From Gluconacetobacter asukensis (GTDB lineage Bacteria; Pseudomonadota; Alphaproteobacteria; Acetobacterales; Acetobacteraceae): DNA of 64,000 nt. Both the position numbers and the translations under genes were made by a program. A model generated the notes under the pieces. It worked only from the letters and a program-made list of their open reading frames with translations. It ran no database searches and was not told where the DNA came from. Numbering within the stretch: position 1 is the first letter of the stretch; each line of letters begins with the position of its first letter. The stretch is from positions 1 through 64,000 of the forward strand of contig NZ_JABEQE010000003.1 in NCBI RefSeq assembly GCF_014174375.1, given 5' to 3'. Shown here piece after piece: positions 54,908-63,454 of this stretch.

Positions 54908-55903
54908 TTACTGGAACATCGACAGGATGTTCTGCGACTGCGAGTTCGCGATGGTCAGCGACTTGATGGCCAGCTGCTGCTTGGTCTGCAGCGAGGTCAG
55001 TTTCGCGCTGGCGGCCGCCATGTCGGCGTTGGTCAGCGCGCCGATGCCGTTGCCCAGGTTGTCGGAAATGGTCGTGCCATAAGTGGTCATGTTGGTGATG
55101 TTGTTGGAGTTCGCACCCAGCGAGGAGGTGACGAAGGTCATCGCCTTGATGGCGGACTGGACCTGGGCGATCATGTCGGCGACCGCAGAGGTGCCGGTGA
55201 AGTTGGTGCCGAGTGTGCCGCCGATCGTTTCGAACACATTGGTGGTCGGAGCGGAGCCCGCCGTGCCGCTGTTGGTCGTCAGACCCAGCGCGTCCGTCAG
55301 GTTCGCGCCGGCTGTGCCGGTAACGGTCGTGCCCGTCGTAAACGCAGTTGCGCCCGCGACCGAGGTGCCGCCCATATAAGAGGCAATCGATGCGTTGAAG
55401 CCGGAGATGGTCGTGCTGTCGCCCTGCAGACCCGTGACGTAGGTGAGATCGTTGGAGGTGATGCCGAGGCCGTCCGTGGTGCTGCCATTGAGCAGGTTGA
55501 CGCCGTTGAACGTCGCGTTGCGGGCAATGGTGTCGATCTGTGCGAGATAGGCGGTGATCTGCGTGCCGATCTGGTCCAGGGAAGCCGGGCTGCCCTGGTT
55601 GTTGCCCAGCGAGGTCACGGCGGTCTGCACTTCCTGCAGCACGCTGATGATCTGGTTGGCGGCGCTGGCCGTCGAGCTGACGGTCTGGGCGGCGAAGGTC
55701 AGGCCGTCATTCACGGCGCTCTGGCCGGACACGTTGCCCTGCATCTGCTGCGCGATACCGAAGGCGGCGGCGTTGTCGGCGGCGCTGGAAACCTTCAGGC
55801 CCGTCGAGACGACGTTCTGTGTGCTGCTCAGGCTCTGCTGGACGGCATCCAGCGTCTCGATAGCGATTTTCGAAGAGGCGTTATTGTTAATGGAAAGGCT
55901 CAC
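54908..55903 (-). CDS. fliC: Flagellin (GTG start)
   Basis: A 331-residue filament protein. The N-terminal helix region (SKIAIETLDAVQQSLSSTQNVVSTGLKVSSAADNAAAFGIAQQM) and C-terminal region (AKLTSLQTKQQLAIKSLTIANSQSQNIL) are typical; the Gly/Thr-rich middle is the variable surface domain and contains many Ser/Thr, possible sugar sites. GTG at 55903 follows GGAG by eight bases. A five-codon frame starting at 55917 (ATG GAG AAA ATG CCG) stops at TGA overlapping the flagellin start, so coupling is possible. flaF is transcribed divergently. Confidence 0.95.
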   Translation of the reverse strand: MSLSINNNASSKIAIETLDAVQQSLSSTQNVVSTGLKVSSAADNAAAFGIAQQMQGNVSGQSAVNDGLTFAAQTVSSTASAANQIISVLQEVQTAVTSLGNNQGSPASLDQIGTQITAYLAQIDTIARNATFNGVNLLNGSTTDGLGITSNDLTYVTGLQGDSTTISGFNASIASYMGGTSVAGATAFTTGTTVTGTAGANLTDALGLTTNSGTAGSAPTTNVFETIGGTLGTNFTGTSAVADMIAQVQSAIKAMTFVTSSLGANSNNITNMTTYGTTISDNLGNGIGALTNADMAAASAKLTSLQTKQQLAIKSLTIANSQSQNILSMFQ

Positions 55904-55917
55904 GGCATTTTCTCCAT
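55900..55917 (-). promoter_or_regulatory. Leader mini-frame overlapping the flagellin start
   Basis: ATG-GAG-AAA-ATG-CCG-TGA on the minus strand ends with TGA sharing two bases with the GTG start of flagellin. The ribosome-binding GGAG lies inside it. Translation of this mini-frame, or of a longer in-frame version reaching 56148, could control flagellin initiation. Confidence 0.3.
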
Positions 55918-56132
55918 GCTGGCTATCCTGGGATGGACCAGGTCAACGCCAGAAAATCGGGAAATGGCTAAGAGAAGGTTACCAGCGCGACCCCGAAGAG
56001 AATTTTCACGTAAAATGTGGTCGGCCAAGGCTGGGAGTTCCCTATTCCGGCGGCCTGGGCGGGATGGCCCTGAACCATGGAATAGGCTAGAATGACCAGC
56101 ATCGAGTATGACAAATCGCAGATGGTACGACG

Positions 56133-56531
56133 ATGATTCATCCGGCACTTCGTGCTTATCAGACCGTGACGGAATCCGCCCTGACGGGGAGGGAAGCCGA
56201 ATCCGTCTGTTTCAGAATGCTTATCGATGAACTGGAGGCCGCCAGCCAGACTTCCGATCCGCATGTTCGCAATCGGGTGCTGGAGAGGCATCAACGCCTG
56301 TGGTCGATGATCATGAGGGCCAACATTCTGGATAATGGCCTGGCCGTCGAGGACGATCGGAAGCTTTTTGTCAGAATGGCTGATCAGGCACAGAAATATG
56401 GCATCAGAGCTATCTTGGATTCCAGCCTGTCTCTGATGCCCCTCATCGAGATTGCGGAAAACGTCCTTGCCGGATTGGAAATGCTTCCGGGAGGAGGAAA
56501 CGAACAGGGTGCCGGTCCTGCGTCCGCGTGA
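56133..56531 (+). CDS. flaF: Flagellar biosynthesis regulator FlaF
   Basis: A 132-residue protein. The family signature is HPALRAYQTVTESALTGREAESVCFRMLIDELEAAS and LWSMIMRANILDNGL, as in Caulobacter and rhizobial FlaF. FlaF is needed for flagellin production and export and works with FlbT, which binds flagellin mRNA. FlbT was not found here. The gene is divergent from flagellin (230 bases apart). The C-terminal 20 residues, Gly-rich, are an extension. Confidence 0.85.
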   Translation: MIHPALRAYQTVTESALTGREAESVCFRMLIDELEAASQTSDPHVRNRVLERHQRLWSMIMRANILDNGLAVEDDRKLFVRMADQAQKYGIRAILDSSLSLMPLIEIAENVLAGLEMLPGGGNEQGAGPASA

Positions 56532-56601
56532 CCCGAAGGCTACCGGCCCAGGGTGGCTTCCGCTCCGGGCTGAGCGCAGCGGTCTTGTGATACGGCGAGA
56601 T

Positions 56602-56988
56602 TTAAAAGAGGTCTATTTCACCGGCCATTGTGGACTGATCCGGCGCGTCCTCGCCTTTCAGGACCTGTACGACATCTCCCAGCGTGATTCCTTCATACAG
56701 GTGGGCCACGCTGACAGTGTCCGCGATCCCGGTCGGGGCAAGAGACATCAGGTTTCTCAGCACCGTTGCCACGGATGCGACCGTCTGCGTCGCCAGGTCT
56801 AATTTTTGCAGGCGATACATTTCCGCGCTGGTCATGGAGGTGTCGCGCATGCATTCCGCGACGACCTGCTGGGCGCCTGCGAGTTCTTCGCCGGCCATGT
56901 CCAGGAGACGCATGACCTTGAAGACGGTGTCATGCACTGTGATTTCCAGGTCTGACGGTCCCTGGGTGACGGTAGCACGCATGGTCAT
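56602..56988 (-). CDS. Unknown protein at the end of the chemotaxis operon
   Basis: ATG at 56988 is used, 128 residues; the longer frame overlaps cheD and looks random. The product is all-helical and acidic: DLEITVHDTVFKVMRLLDMAGEELAGAQQVVAECM, then LATQTVASVATVLRNLMSLAP. No family was recognised. It follows cheD by 28 bases on the same strand, so it is probably co-expressed. By place and fold it may be a chemotaxis accessory protein or CheY-interacting factor; that is inference. Confidence 0.6.
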   Translation of the reverse strand: MTMRATVTQGPSDLEITVHDTVFKVMRLLDMAGEELAGAQQVVAECMRDTSMTSAEMYRLQKLDLATQTVASVATVLRNLMSLAPTGIADTVSVAHLYEGITLGDVVQVLKGEDAPDQSTMAGEIDLF

Positions 56989-57016
56989 CGCGGTGTCTCT
57001 CTCCACGCTCTGGTGA

Positions 57017-57577
57017 TCAGAACAGTTCAACGCTGGAGCCGGCCTCGCGTGCCCATCTGCGTTCGGCTTCGGCCTCTTGCCGATTATAAGCTTCTTCCTG
57101 ACGGACGATGGCCTGGCCATCCTGTATCAGGTTCTGCTGGGCTTTTCCGGATGTCGGCCAGAACCGCACCCGCCTGGCCTGGGTGCCGCCGAGGCTCTGT
57201 GCGATGCAGGGGATGCCTTCGTCCGCCAGATATTGCAGGACAAAGATGCTGTTTTCCTGCCCGATGCGGCCCAGGGACGGGACGATGGCCGCGCCTCCGA
57301 AGGCCTTGCAGCGCAGGCGGTCGCGTTTGCCGCCTGCCTTCAGGATGCCGTTGATGAGCTTTTCCATGGCATTGACACCGAAACGCATGGCGGTGCCGTC
57401 ATGCCTCTCGCCCCCGCCGGGCAAGAGAAAATGATTCATGCCGCCAACCTCGGTCACCGGATCGAACATGCACACCGAAATGCAGGACCCCAGGAGGGTC
57501 ACGAGAAGTGCGGATGGATTGTTCGAAACGATGACTTCGCCTTGTACAACTGTCGTCGGTGTCAGGGGGTAGGTCAC
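57017..57577 (-). CDS. cheD: Chemoreceptor glutamine deamidase CheD (GTG start)
   Basis: A 186-residue enzyme that deamidates glutamines of chemoreceptors. The signatures are LLVTLLGSCISVCMFDPVTEVGGMNHFLLPGG (with the active Cys in GSCISVC and His in MNHFLLP) and RCKAFGGAAIV. The C-terminal 45 residues are charged and extra. The GTG start overlaps the cheY stop by four bases (GTGA), so translation is coupled. Confidence 0.93.
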   Translation of the reverse strand: MTYPLTPTTVVQGEVIVSNNPSALLVTLLGSCISVCMFDPVTEVGGMNHFLLPGGGERHDGTAMRFGVNAMEKLINGILKAGGKRDRLRCKAFGGAAIVPSLGRIGQENSIFVLQYLADEGIPCIAQSLGGTQARRVRFWPTSGKAQQNLIQDGQAIVRQEEAYNRQEAEAERRWAREAGSSVELF

Positions 57578-57963
57578 GTGATGGGTCCGAACACCTTTTC
57601 GAGAACTTCGCGCAGTTTCGCGACCGTGTAGGGCTTGGCGAGAAAATTGTTCACCCCCGCCTTGACTGCTTCCTGAACGAGGTCCCGACTGGCTTCGCCG
57701 GTCAGGATGATGAACGCGACCTTCTGCGTCTTGGGATTACCGCGGACCGCGCGCAGCAGCTCAAGCCCGTCCATGACGGGCATGTTGAAGTCCGAGATGA
57801 CCAGATGCGTCGGATTCTGGCCAAGGTACTCGATGGCTTCCTTGCCATCCTTCCTTTGCGCGACATGGGCGAAACCCAGTTGCAGCAGGCTGTTGGCCAG
57901 AATTTGGCGAATGGAAGACTGGTCATCGACAACGAGGACCCTGATCTGTGAAGCCGCGGGCAT
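57574..57963 (-). CDS. cheY: Chemotaxis response regulator CheY (copy 1)
   Basis: ATG at 57963 follows GAGGAAG and gives 129 residues; the longer frame is not family-like. A single receiver domain: acidic pair in VVDDQSS (Asp13, Asp14), phosphorylated Asp58 in VISDFNMP, Thr in ILTGEAS, and Lys in FLAKPY. It likely binds FliM. Two CheY copies exist in this operon; this one lies after cheB. Which one controls the motor is not shown. Confidence 0.92.
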   Translation of the reverse strand: MPAASQIRVLVVDDQSSIRQILANSLLQLGFAHVAQRKDGKEAIEYLGQNPTHLVISDFNMPVMDGLELLRAVRGNPKTQKVAFIILTGEASRDLVQEAVKAGVNNFLAKPYTVAKLREVLEKVFGPIT

Positions 57964-58071
57964 TTTTCTTCCTCTTTCCCTTTGAGGTCCGGCGAGGCGC
58001 GCCGGTATCAGTCGTGGTGCATGGTGAGCGCGCATGGCAGCAATGCGTGGTCGCGCGCTATTCGGCTCGTA

Positions 58072-59109
58072 TTAGCGTATCTGGGCGTTCATGGCGGCAG
58101 CACTGATCTGATCAAGAGGGACGATCTGGGAGGCTGCTCCGAGCTCGGCGGCAACCCGCGGCATTCCATAGACGACCGAGGATGCTCTGTCTTGCGCAAT
58201 TGTCCAGGCTCCGGCCCGGTGCATTGCAAGCAGGCCCTCGGCGCCATCCTGCCCCATGCCGGTCAGGATGATGCCCATGGCATGGTTGCCCGCATATTCC
58301 GCGACGGAGTCGAACAGGACATCGACGGATGGACAATGACCATTGACCGGGGCGGCTTTCAGCAATCGTGTCACATATTGGCCGTCGCGCCGTTCCACGG
58401 ACATGTGGCGGTCGCCTCCGGGTGCAATGCGGACCATGCCGGGCAGCAGGACTTCGCCATTGCGGGCTTCGCTGATGGAGAGGGCCTCGATCTTCTGGTT
58501 CAGCCTGTTGGCGAAACTGGCCGTGAACAAGGCCGGCATATGCTGGCAGACGACGATGGGTGGGCTCTGGGGCGGGAAACCTGACAGCACCTGTTCCAGA
58601 GCTTCCACCCCGCCCGTCGACGCGCCGATCGCAACCAGTCTGAAATCGTGGGACCAGGCTTTCTGGTGCTGCTGCGCGGAGGCCGGGTCGTTGCGCTGGA
58701 ATTTCGCGACGGGGGAATGGGCCGCCTGCCGGACGAGGCGGGCCAGGCCGGCAAAGGCGTCGCCGCCGGGCGTTACGGAAGAGGGTTTGGGAAAGCAATC
58801 GAACGCGCCCATCTGCAGGGCGGTGATCGCGATATCCGCTCCGCGCGCCGTCAGGCCGGACACCATCACGACGGGAATCGGGCGCAGACGCATGATCTTG
58901 TCGAGAAACTGCAGGCCGTTCATGCTCGGCATCTCGACGTCGAGTGTGATGACGTCCGGCTGATCCTTGATGATCAGGTCCCGGGCTTCGATCGGGTTCG
59001 CCGCCTCACCGCAGATGACGATATCGGGATGCTGTTCGAAAGAGCGCCGGATCAGGGCCCTTGCCGTTCGTGAATCGTCAACCACGAGAACCTTTATCGG
59101 CTTCTCCAC
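58072..59109 (-). CDS. cheB: Chemoreceptor methylesterase CheB (GTG start)
   Basis: A 345-residue two-domain protein: receiver domain (1-120, Asp57 in TLDVEMP) and methylesterase domain (about 155-340). Catalytic segments are IGASTGGVEAL (Ser), CQHMPALFTASFANRLN (His) and GMGQDGAEGL (Asp). It removes methyl groups from chemoreceptors and so adapts signalling with CheR. It starts three bases after the cheR stop region, so the genes are co-expressed. Confidence 0.95.
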   Translation of the reverse strand: MEKPIKVLVVDDSRTARALIRRSFEQHPDIVICGEAANPIEARDLIIKDQPDVITLDVEMPSMNGLQFLDKIMRLRPIPVVMVSGLTARGADIAITALQMGAFDCFPKPSSVTPGGDAFAGLARLVRQAAHSPVAKFQRNDPASAQQHQKAWSHDFRLVAIGASTGGVEALEQVLSGFPPQSPPIVVCQHMPALFTASFANRLNQKIEALSISEARNGEVLLPGMVRIAPGGDRHMSVERRDGQYVTRLLKAAPVNGHCPSVDVLFDSVAEYAGNHAMGIILTGMGQDGAEGLLAMHRAGAWTIAQDRASSVVYGMPRVAAELGAASQIVPLDQISAAAMNAQIR

Positions 59110-59112
59110 GCT

Positions 59113-59955
59113 TTAATGGTCCTTTCGGTAAATGGTCGGCGCAACCTGTATCAGACCGCACGCGCTTGCACAGGATACGCGCTCGGAATGGCCGACATAC
59201 AGAAAGCCGCCAGGTTCGAGCTTGTCCGCCAGGCGCTGCCACAGGCGTTCGCGGGTGGCGTCATCGAAATAAATGACGACGTTCCGGCAGAAAATGGCTG
59301 AAAAAAACCCCTGGATTGGCCAGGAGGCATTGAGATTGAGGACGCGGAACGCGGGCAGGCGGCGAATAGGGCCGGCAAACCGGTAATCCCCGTCGTCGGA
59401 CGGCTCCATGAACTGCGATTTCCTGCCGGCGGGAATGGCCTCGACCTCTTCGGCATTGTAGGCGCCTTCGGTGGCCTGGGCGACGACATTGGCGTTGATG
59501 TCGGTCGCGAGGATGCGAAAATCGTGCGAGACCGCGTCGGGAAAGGCCGTCATGACGGACATGGCGATGCTCCAGGGCTCCTGACCCGTGGAGCAGGCGG
59601 CCGACCACACACGCCCCCGCCTGCCTGCACGAACCTGCGGGGCGAGATGGGGGATCACGACGGATTCGAGATGATCGAAATGGTTCTTTTCCCGGAAAAA
59701 ACTCGTGACGTTCGTGGTCAGGGCGAAGATCAGGTTCTGCATTTCGCCCTCGCCGGCGGACGACGTCACGAAATCCAGGTAGGCGTGGAACGAACCCTGG
59801 CCCCGTTCCCGCACCCGGCGGGAAACGCGCGAATAGACGAGGGCCTTCTTGGTCGTAGGAAGATGGATGCCTGCCTGCTCGCGCGCGATCTGCCGGACTC
59901 TCTGGAAATCGGCATCCGTATATTCGGACTCACTGGCCGGCATCAGGTCTTTCAT
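59113..59955 (-). CDS. cheR: Chemoreceptor methyltransferase CheR
   Basis: A 280-residue SAM-dependent methyltransferase that methylates receptor glutamates. The signatures are SSAGEGEMQNLIFALTTNVTSFFREKNHFDHL and VWSAACSTGQEPWSIAMSV (SAM site), then FRILATDINANVVAQA and AIFCRNVVIYFDDATRERLW. The start ATG overlaps the cheW stop by four bases (ATGA). The length is normal. Confidence 0.95.
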   Translation of the reverse strand: MKDLMPASESEYTDADFQRVRQIAREQAGIHLPTTKKALVYSRVSRRVRERGQGSFHAYLDFVTSSAGEGEMQNLIFALTTNVTSFFREKNHFDHLESVVIPHLAPQVRAGRRGRVWSAACSTGQEPWSIAMSVMTAFPDAVSHDFRILATDINANVVAQATEGAYNAEEVEAIPAGRKSQFMEPSDDGDYRFAGPIRRLPAFRVLNLNASWPIQGFFSAIFCRNVVIYFDDATRERLWQRLADKLEPGGFLYVGHSERVSCASACGLIQVAPTIYRKDH

Positions 59956-60422
59956 TCGGAAACCGTATCCCCGACCAATTGCGCGACGACGGTGTCCAGG
60001 CGCAGGATACCGATCATCCGGTCATCGACCAGCACCAGCCCGGCCAGACAGCTGCCTTCCTCGGACACGGCCTGCACGTCCTTGAGGTCGATATCGGCCA
60101 TGTCGATGACGCGATCCACCAGCAATCCGCAGACGACGCCGTCCTTCGATTCGACGATGACCGCGACCCGGCGGGGATTATCGGGCTGCGGCGGCACGTT
60201 CAGATAGATCGCGAGGTCGATCACCGTCAGGATGATCCCGCGCAGGTTGATGGCCCCGCAGACATAGGGGGGGGCAAAAGGCAGGGTCGTTGTCTTTTCG
60301 AACCCACGGATCTCGCGAACGCTGAGGATCGGAATGCAATATTCCTGCACACCAATGGCGAACACGATCATCTTGACGATCTTGGGGTCCGTGGCCCTTT
60401 TGAGTTCGATCTGCTCCGTCAT
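59952..60422 (-). CDS. cheW: Chemotaxis adaptor CheW
   Basis: A 156-residue adaptor linking receptors to CheA. The family segments are VFAIGVQEYCIPILSVREIRGFEKTT, CGAINLRGIILTVIDLAIYLN and CGLLVDRVIDMADIDLKDVQ. It follows cheA by 41 bases and is coupled to cheR. Only one CheW is in this stretch of the operon. Confidence 0.94.
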   Translation of the reverse strand: MTEQIELKRATDPKIVKMIVFAIGVQEYCIPILSVREIRGFEKTTTLPFAPPYVCGAINLRGIILTVIDLAIYLNVPPQPDNPRRVAVIVESKDGVVCGLLVDRVIDMADIDLKDVQAVSEEGSCLAGLVLVDDRMIGILRLDTVVAQLVGDTVSE

Positions 60423-60463
60423 CTCGATTCCCTGCTTAAATGTCGATTGCCTGGATGGCGCGG

Positions 60464-62758
60464 CTAGGCTGCCAGTTCCGGGCGGGTGTTTGATGGCTTG
60501 CTGTCGATATGTCCAATGGCGGAGGCCACCAGCGCCGAGACATCGAGAATCAGGGAAACGCTGCCGTCACCGAGAATGGTTGCCGCCGATACGCCGAATA
60601 TCTGCCGGTAGTTGCTCTCGATGCTCTTGATGACAACCTGGGTCTGGTCGCGGATTTCATCGACAATGAGGGCGGCGCGGGCGCCGGATTCGTTCTCGAC
60701 GACAAGAATGATCGAGGCATCGAGGGAATCGCGTGACGGTGCGTCGGACAGTTTCAGCGCCGTGGCCAGCGGAATCAGCGGCATGCAGTCGCCGCGGATG
60801 GAAATCACGTTGCTGCCGTCGGGCAGGGCGTAAATATCGCTCTGTTTGACGATCATGGTTTCGATGACAGACGAGATCGGAATGACCATGGTCGACCCGC
60901 CGGCGGCGATCAGCATGCCATCGAGAATGGCCAGGGTCAGAGGCAGGCTGAAACCGAATATGGTTCCCTTGCCGGGAGTGCTGCTGATCGTGATTCTGCC
61001 GCCTAGGCTTTGAATGGCCTGTTTGACGACATCCATGCCGACGCCGCGACCGGAGAGGTTGGAAATCGTTGCTGCCGTCGAAAAGCCCGGCATAAAGATC
61101 AGGTTGTTGATCTCGTCATCCGACAGGACCGCATTGGGCGGGATGATGCCCCGTTTGACCGCCGTGTCGAAGACGCGTTGACGGTTGATACCGGCGCCGT
61201 CGTCCTTGATGGTGATCAGGATCCGACCCGAACGGTGTTCGGCGGACAGGACGATGTGGCCTTCCGCCGGCTTGCCGGCGGCGATGCGGGCTTCCGTGCT
61301 TTCAATGCCATGATCCACGGCGTTCCGCAGCATGTGGGTCAACGGATCGGTCAGCTTTTCGACCAGCGTCCGGTCGACTTCCGTATCCTCGCCCTCGAGC
61401 GTCAGTACGATGTCCTTGCCGGTCATGGAACAGGCTTCGCGCACCACACGCTGCATGCGCTGGAAGACGGCGCGGACGGGCTGGGCCCGTACCGCCATGA
61501 CGGCATCCTGGATATCCCGCGTCAGGGACTGCATGCTGCTGATGCTCTGGACCAGTTCATGCTGTCCCGCGGCATCGGTCCGGCGGGAGAGGGATTCGAT
61601 CGCTGCCTGCGCGATCACCAGTTCGCCGACCAGATCCATGAGATCGTCGATCCGATGCAGGTCGACGCGAATCGATGCCTGCTCGGGCTTGCGGGCGGCG
61701 GCCTGTGCGGCCCCGGTGGCGGGAGGCGGCGTGGTGGTGCTGCCGGGATGGAGATCAAGCGCCGCCGCAACCGGCATGGGGAGGAGTGCTTCAACCGGAG
61801 GCGGCAACGCAGGCTCGGGAGCGGGGGGCTCTGCCGTGCGTTCTTCCTCGGGCGGGGGAGCGCCTGCGGCTTCCGTTTCCGCCGGTTCGGCCTGTTCTCC
61901 ATCCTGTTCCAGGGGGACTTCGTCCTCGGCGGATTCGCGGACGATCGAGAAATCGCAGTCTTCGCTGACCCAGTCGAAGACCGTATTGGCGCTTTCTTCC
62001 GAGACCTCGGGCGGCAGGACGATATGCCAGGTGAGGTAGGATTTGTCGGGAACCAGGTCGGCGAGGGGAGGGAGTGCCGACCAGTCGCAGGTGATCTGGA
62101 TCTCGCCACCGCATTCCCGGGCGATGTCGGCCAGGCCGATCAGAATGTTTCGTGCATCGTCGCCGCGCTCGTACAGCGCGTCATGAGGGTGGAAGGTCAC
62201 GCGCAGCGCGGCGGCGGCCGGTGCGGGTGTCTCTTCGCCGAAGTCGAAATCAAAGGGAATCGGTTCGAAATCCGCCGCGACGGGTTCGAAATCTATGGGG
62301 ACAGGGGAAAAATCCACCGGAATGACGTCTTCGGTCGTCGCTGCCGAGGCGCCGCCGTCATGATCCCCTCCGGTGCTGTTGATGGCTGCCAGTTCGGCGT
62401 GGCTCTCGGCGACGCGCGCCGGATCGACCGCCGCGCCGCCACGGGCCTCGTTGACCAGATCGCTCAGGACATCCATCGCCTTGAGGAAGGTCTTGACGAC
62501 GTCGTGGGTTGGCGCGAAACGCCCCGAACGCAGGCCATCGAGAGAATTTTCGAAGACGTGCGAAAACCGCACAAGGTTATCGAGCCCGAAAGACGCTGCC
62601 CCGCCCTTGATGGAATGCACGGCGCGAAAGACAGCGTTGACGGTTTCATGCTCGGACTCGCCGTCCGACAAAGCCGAGAGCCCGCGTTCGAGCTCCTGTA
62701 GCTGCTCGTCACATTCCTGGAAGAAGATCTGGAGGATATCGTCCATATCGGAACTCAT
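60464..62758 (-). CDS. cheA: Chemotaxis sensor kinase CheA
   Basis: A 764-residue histidine kinase. Domain order: HPt with phosphorylated His48 (FRAVHSIKGGAASFG), an acidic and Pro/Ala-rich linker with a possible CheY-docking domain (about 100-340), dimerisation helix (about 360-430), ATPase with HMLRNAVDHGIES, DDGAGI and GRGVGMDVVKQAI, and a CheW-like domain (about 620-750). It phosphorylates CheY and CheB. It ends 41 bases before cheW. Confidence 0.96.
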   Translation of the reverse strand: MSSDMDDILQIFFQECDEQLQELERGLSALSDGESEHETVNAVFRAVHSIKGGAASFGLDNLVRFSHVFENSLDGLRSGRFAPTHDVVKTFLKAMDVLSDLVNEARGGAAVDPARVAESHAELAAINSTGGDHDGGASAATTEDVIPVDFSPVPIDFEPVAADFEPIPFDFDFGEETPAPAAAALRVTFHPHDALYERGDDARNILIGLADIARECGGEIQITCDWSALPPLADLVPDKSYLTWHIVLPPEVSEESANTVFDWVSEDCDFSIVRESAEDEVPLEQDGEQAEPAETEAAGAPPPEEERTAEPPAPEPALPPPVEALLPMPVAAALDLHPGSTTTPPPATGAAQAAARKPEQASIRVDLHRIDDLMDLVGELVIAQAAIESLSRRTDAAGQHELVQSISSMQSLTRDIQDAVMAVRAQPVRAVFQRMQRVVREACSMTGKDIVLTLEGEDTEVDRTLVEKLTDPLTHMLRNAVDHGIESTEARIAAGKPAEGHIVLSAEHRSGRILITIKDDGAGINRQRVFDTAVKRGIIPPNAVLSDDEINNLIFMPGFSTAATISNLSGRGVGMDVVKQAIQSLGGRITISSTPGKGTIFGFSLPLTLAILDGMLIAAGGSTMVIPISSVIETMIVKQSDIYALPDGSNVISIRGDCMPLIPLATALKLSDAPSRDSLDASIILVVENESGARAALIVDEIRDQTQVVIKSIESNYRQIFGVSAATILGDGSVSLILDVSALVASAIGHIDSKPSNTRPELAA

Positions 62759-62774
62759 GCCGTCCCCGCTTTTT

Positions 62775-63158
62775 TCAGGCCGTTACCCGACGGATTGCCG
62801 CAACCAGACTGTCGGAGCTGAACGGTTTGATGATCCATCCCGTCGCCCCGGCTGCCCGGGCCCTGGCCTTCTTCTCCGGATCGCTTTCCGTGGTCAGGAC
62901 GATAATCGGCAGATGCTTGAACGCGGCCATCTTTCGAACGGACTCAATCACGCCGAAACCATCCATGCGCGGCATGTTGATATCCGTAATGATCACGTCG
63001 GGAGGGGGGCTGGCGCTTTCCAGGACCTCGATGCCCTCCACACCGTCCCCGCCCTGAATCACATCGTGCCCGGCTTCTTCCAGCGCCTTGCGCAGCATGC
63101 CCTGCATGGTTCGGGAATCATCAATCGTCAGAACACGCAAAATCTTTTTTTCCGTCAT
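62775..63158 (-). CDS. cheY: Chemotaxis response regulator CheY (copy 2)
   Basis: A 127-residue receiver protein. Asp13, Asp14 in TIDDSRT; phosphorylated Asp59 in IITDINMPRMDGFG; Thr in VLTTESD; Lys in WIIKPFSSD. It starts with ATGA overlap to the STAS gene and directly precedes cheA. It differs clearly from copy 1, so it is a separate function or a phosphate sink. Confidence 0.92.
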   Translation of the reverse strand: MTEKKILRVLTIDDSRTMQGMLRKALEEAGHDVIQGGDGVEGIEVLESASPPPDVIITDINMPRMDGFGVIESVRKMAAFKHLPIIVLTTESDPEKKARARAAGATGWIIKPFSSDSLVAAIRRVTA

Positions 63159-63454
63159 GCTGAAAGCTCGCTGGAGGAAGTGGAAGGTTCTGACAGGAAT
63201 TCACTGACCCCGAAAAGGGCGAACGCTTCCCTGACTTTCTCTGACGGCGCGACCAGGGGGCGACCGCTTGCCAGAAGAACCTGAAGGCACAGGCCGCCGA
63301 TATACGCAACGCCTGAGGCGTCCAGAGCGGAACCCTCCGCCTCGGCCCGCGCGACAAGATGCTTGAGCGCCTCGACCGCCGCAGTGTCCAGGCGTTCTGG
63401 CAATGGAACCGGGGCGATGGAGAGCGTGGGGCCCGCTTCGTCTTCAGCGATCAT
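63155..63454 (-). CDS. STAS-domain protein in chemotaxis operon
   Basis: ATG at 63454 overlaps the receptor stop by one base (TGATG), so the genes are coupled; 99 residues. The sequence ALDASGVAYIGGLCLQVLLASGRP with nearby VPLPERLDTAAVEALKHLV fits a small STAS domain like those of anti-sigma antagonists. The phosphorylatable Ser of the canonical family is represented by Ser in DASGVAYIGG. Its role in chemotaxis is not known, though STAS proteins recur in alphaproteobacterial che operons. Confidence 0.75.
   Translation of the reverse strand: MIAEDEAGPTLSIAPVPLPERLDTAAVEALKHLVARAEAEGSALDASGVAYIGGLCLQVLLASGRPLVAPSEKVREAFALFGVSEFLSEPSTSSSELSA

Noticed and set aside
61010-62701. A 563-codon plus-strand frame opposite cheA
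   Set aside because: The cheA reading has all kinase motifs; the opposite frame is an Arg/Gly/Asp-rich shadow.
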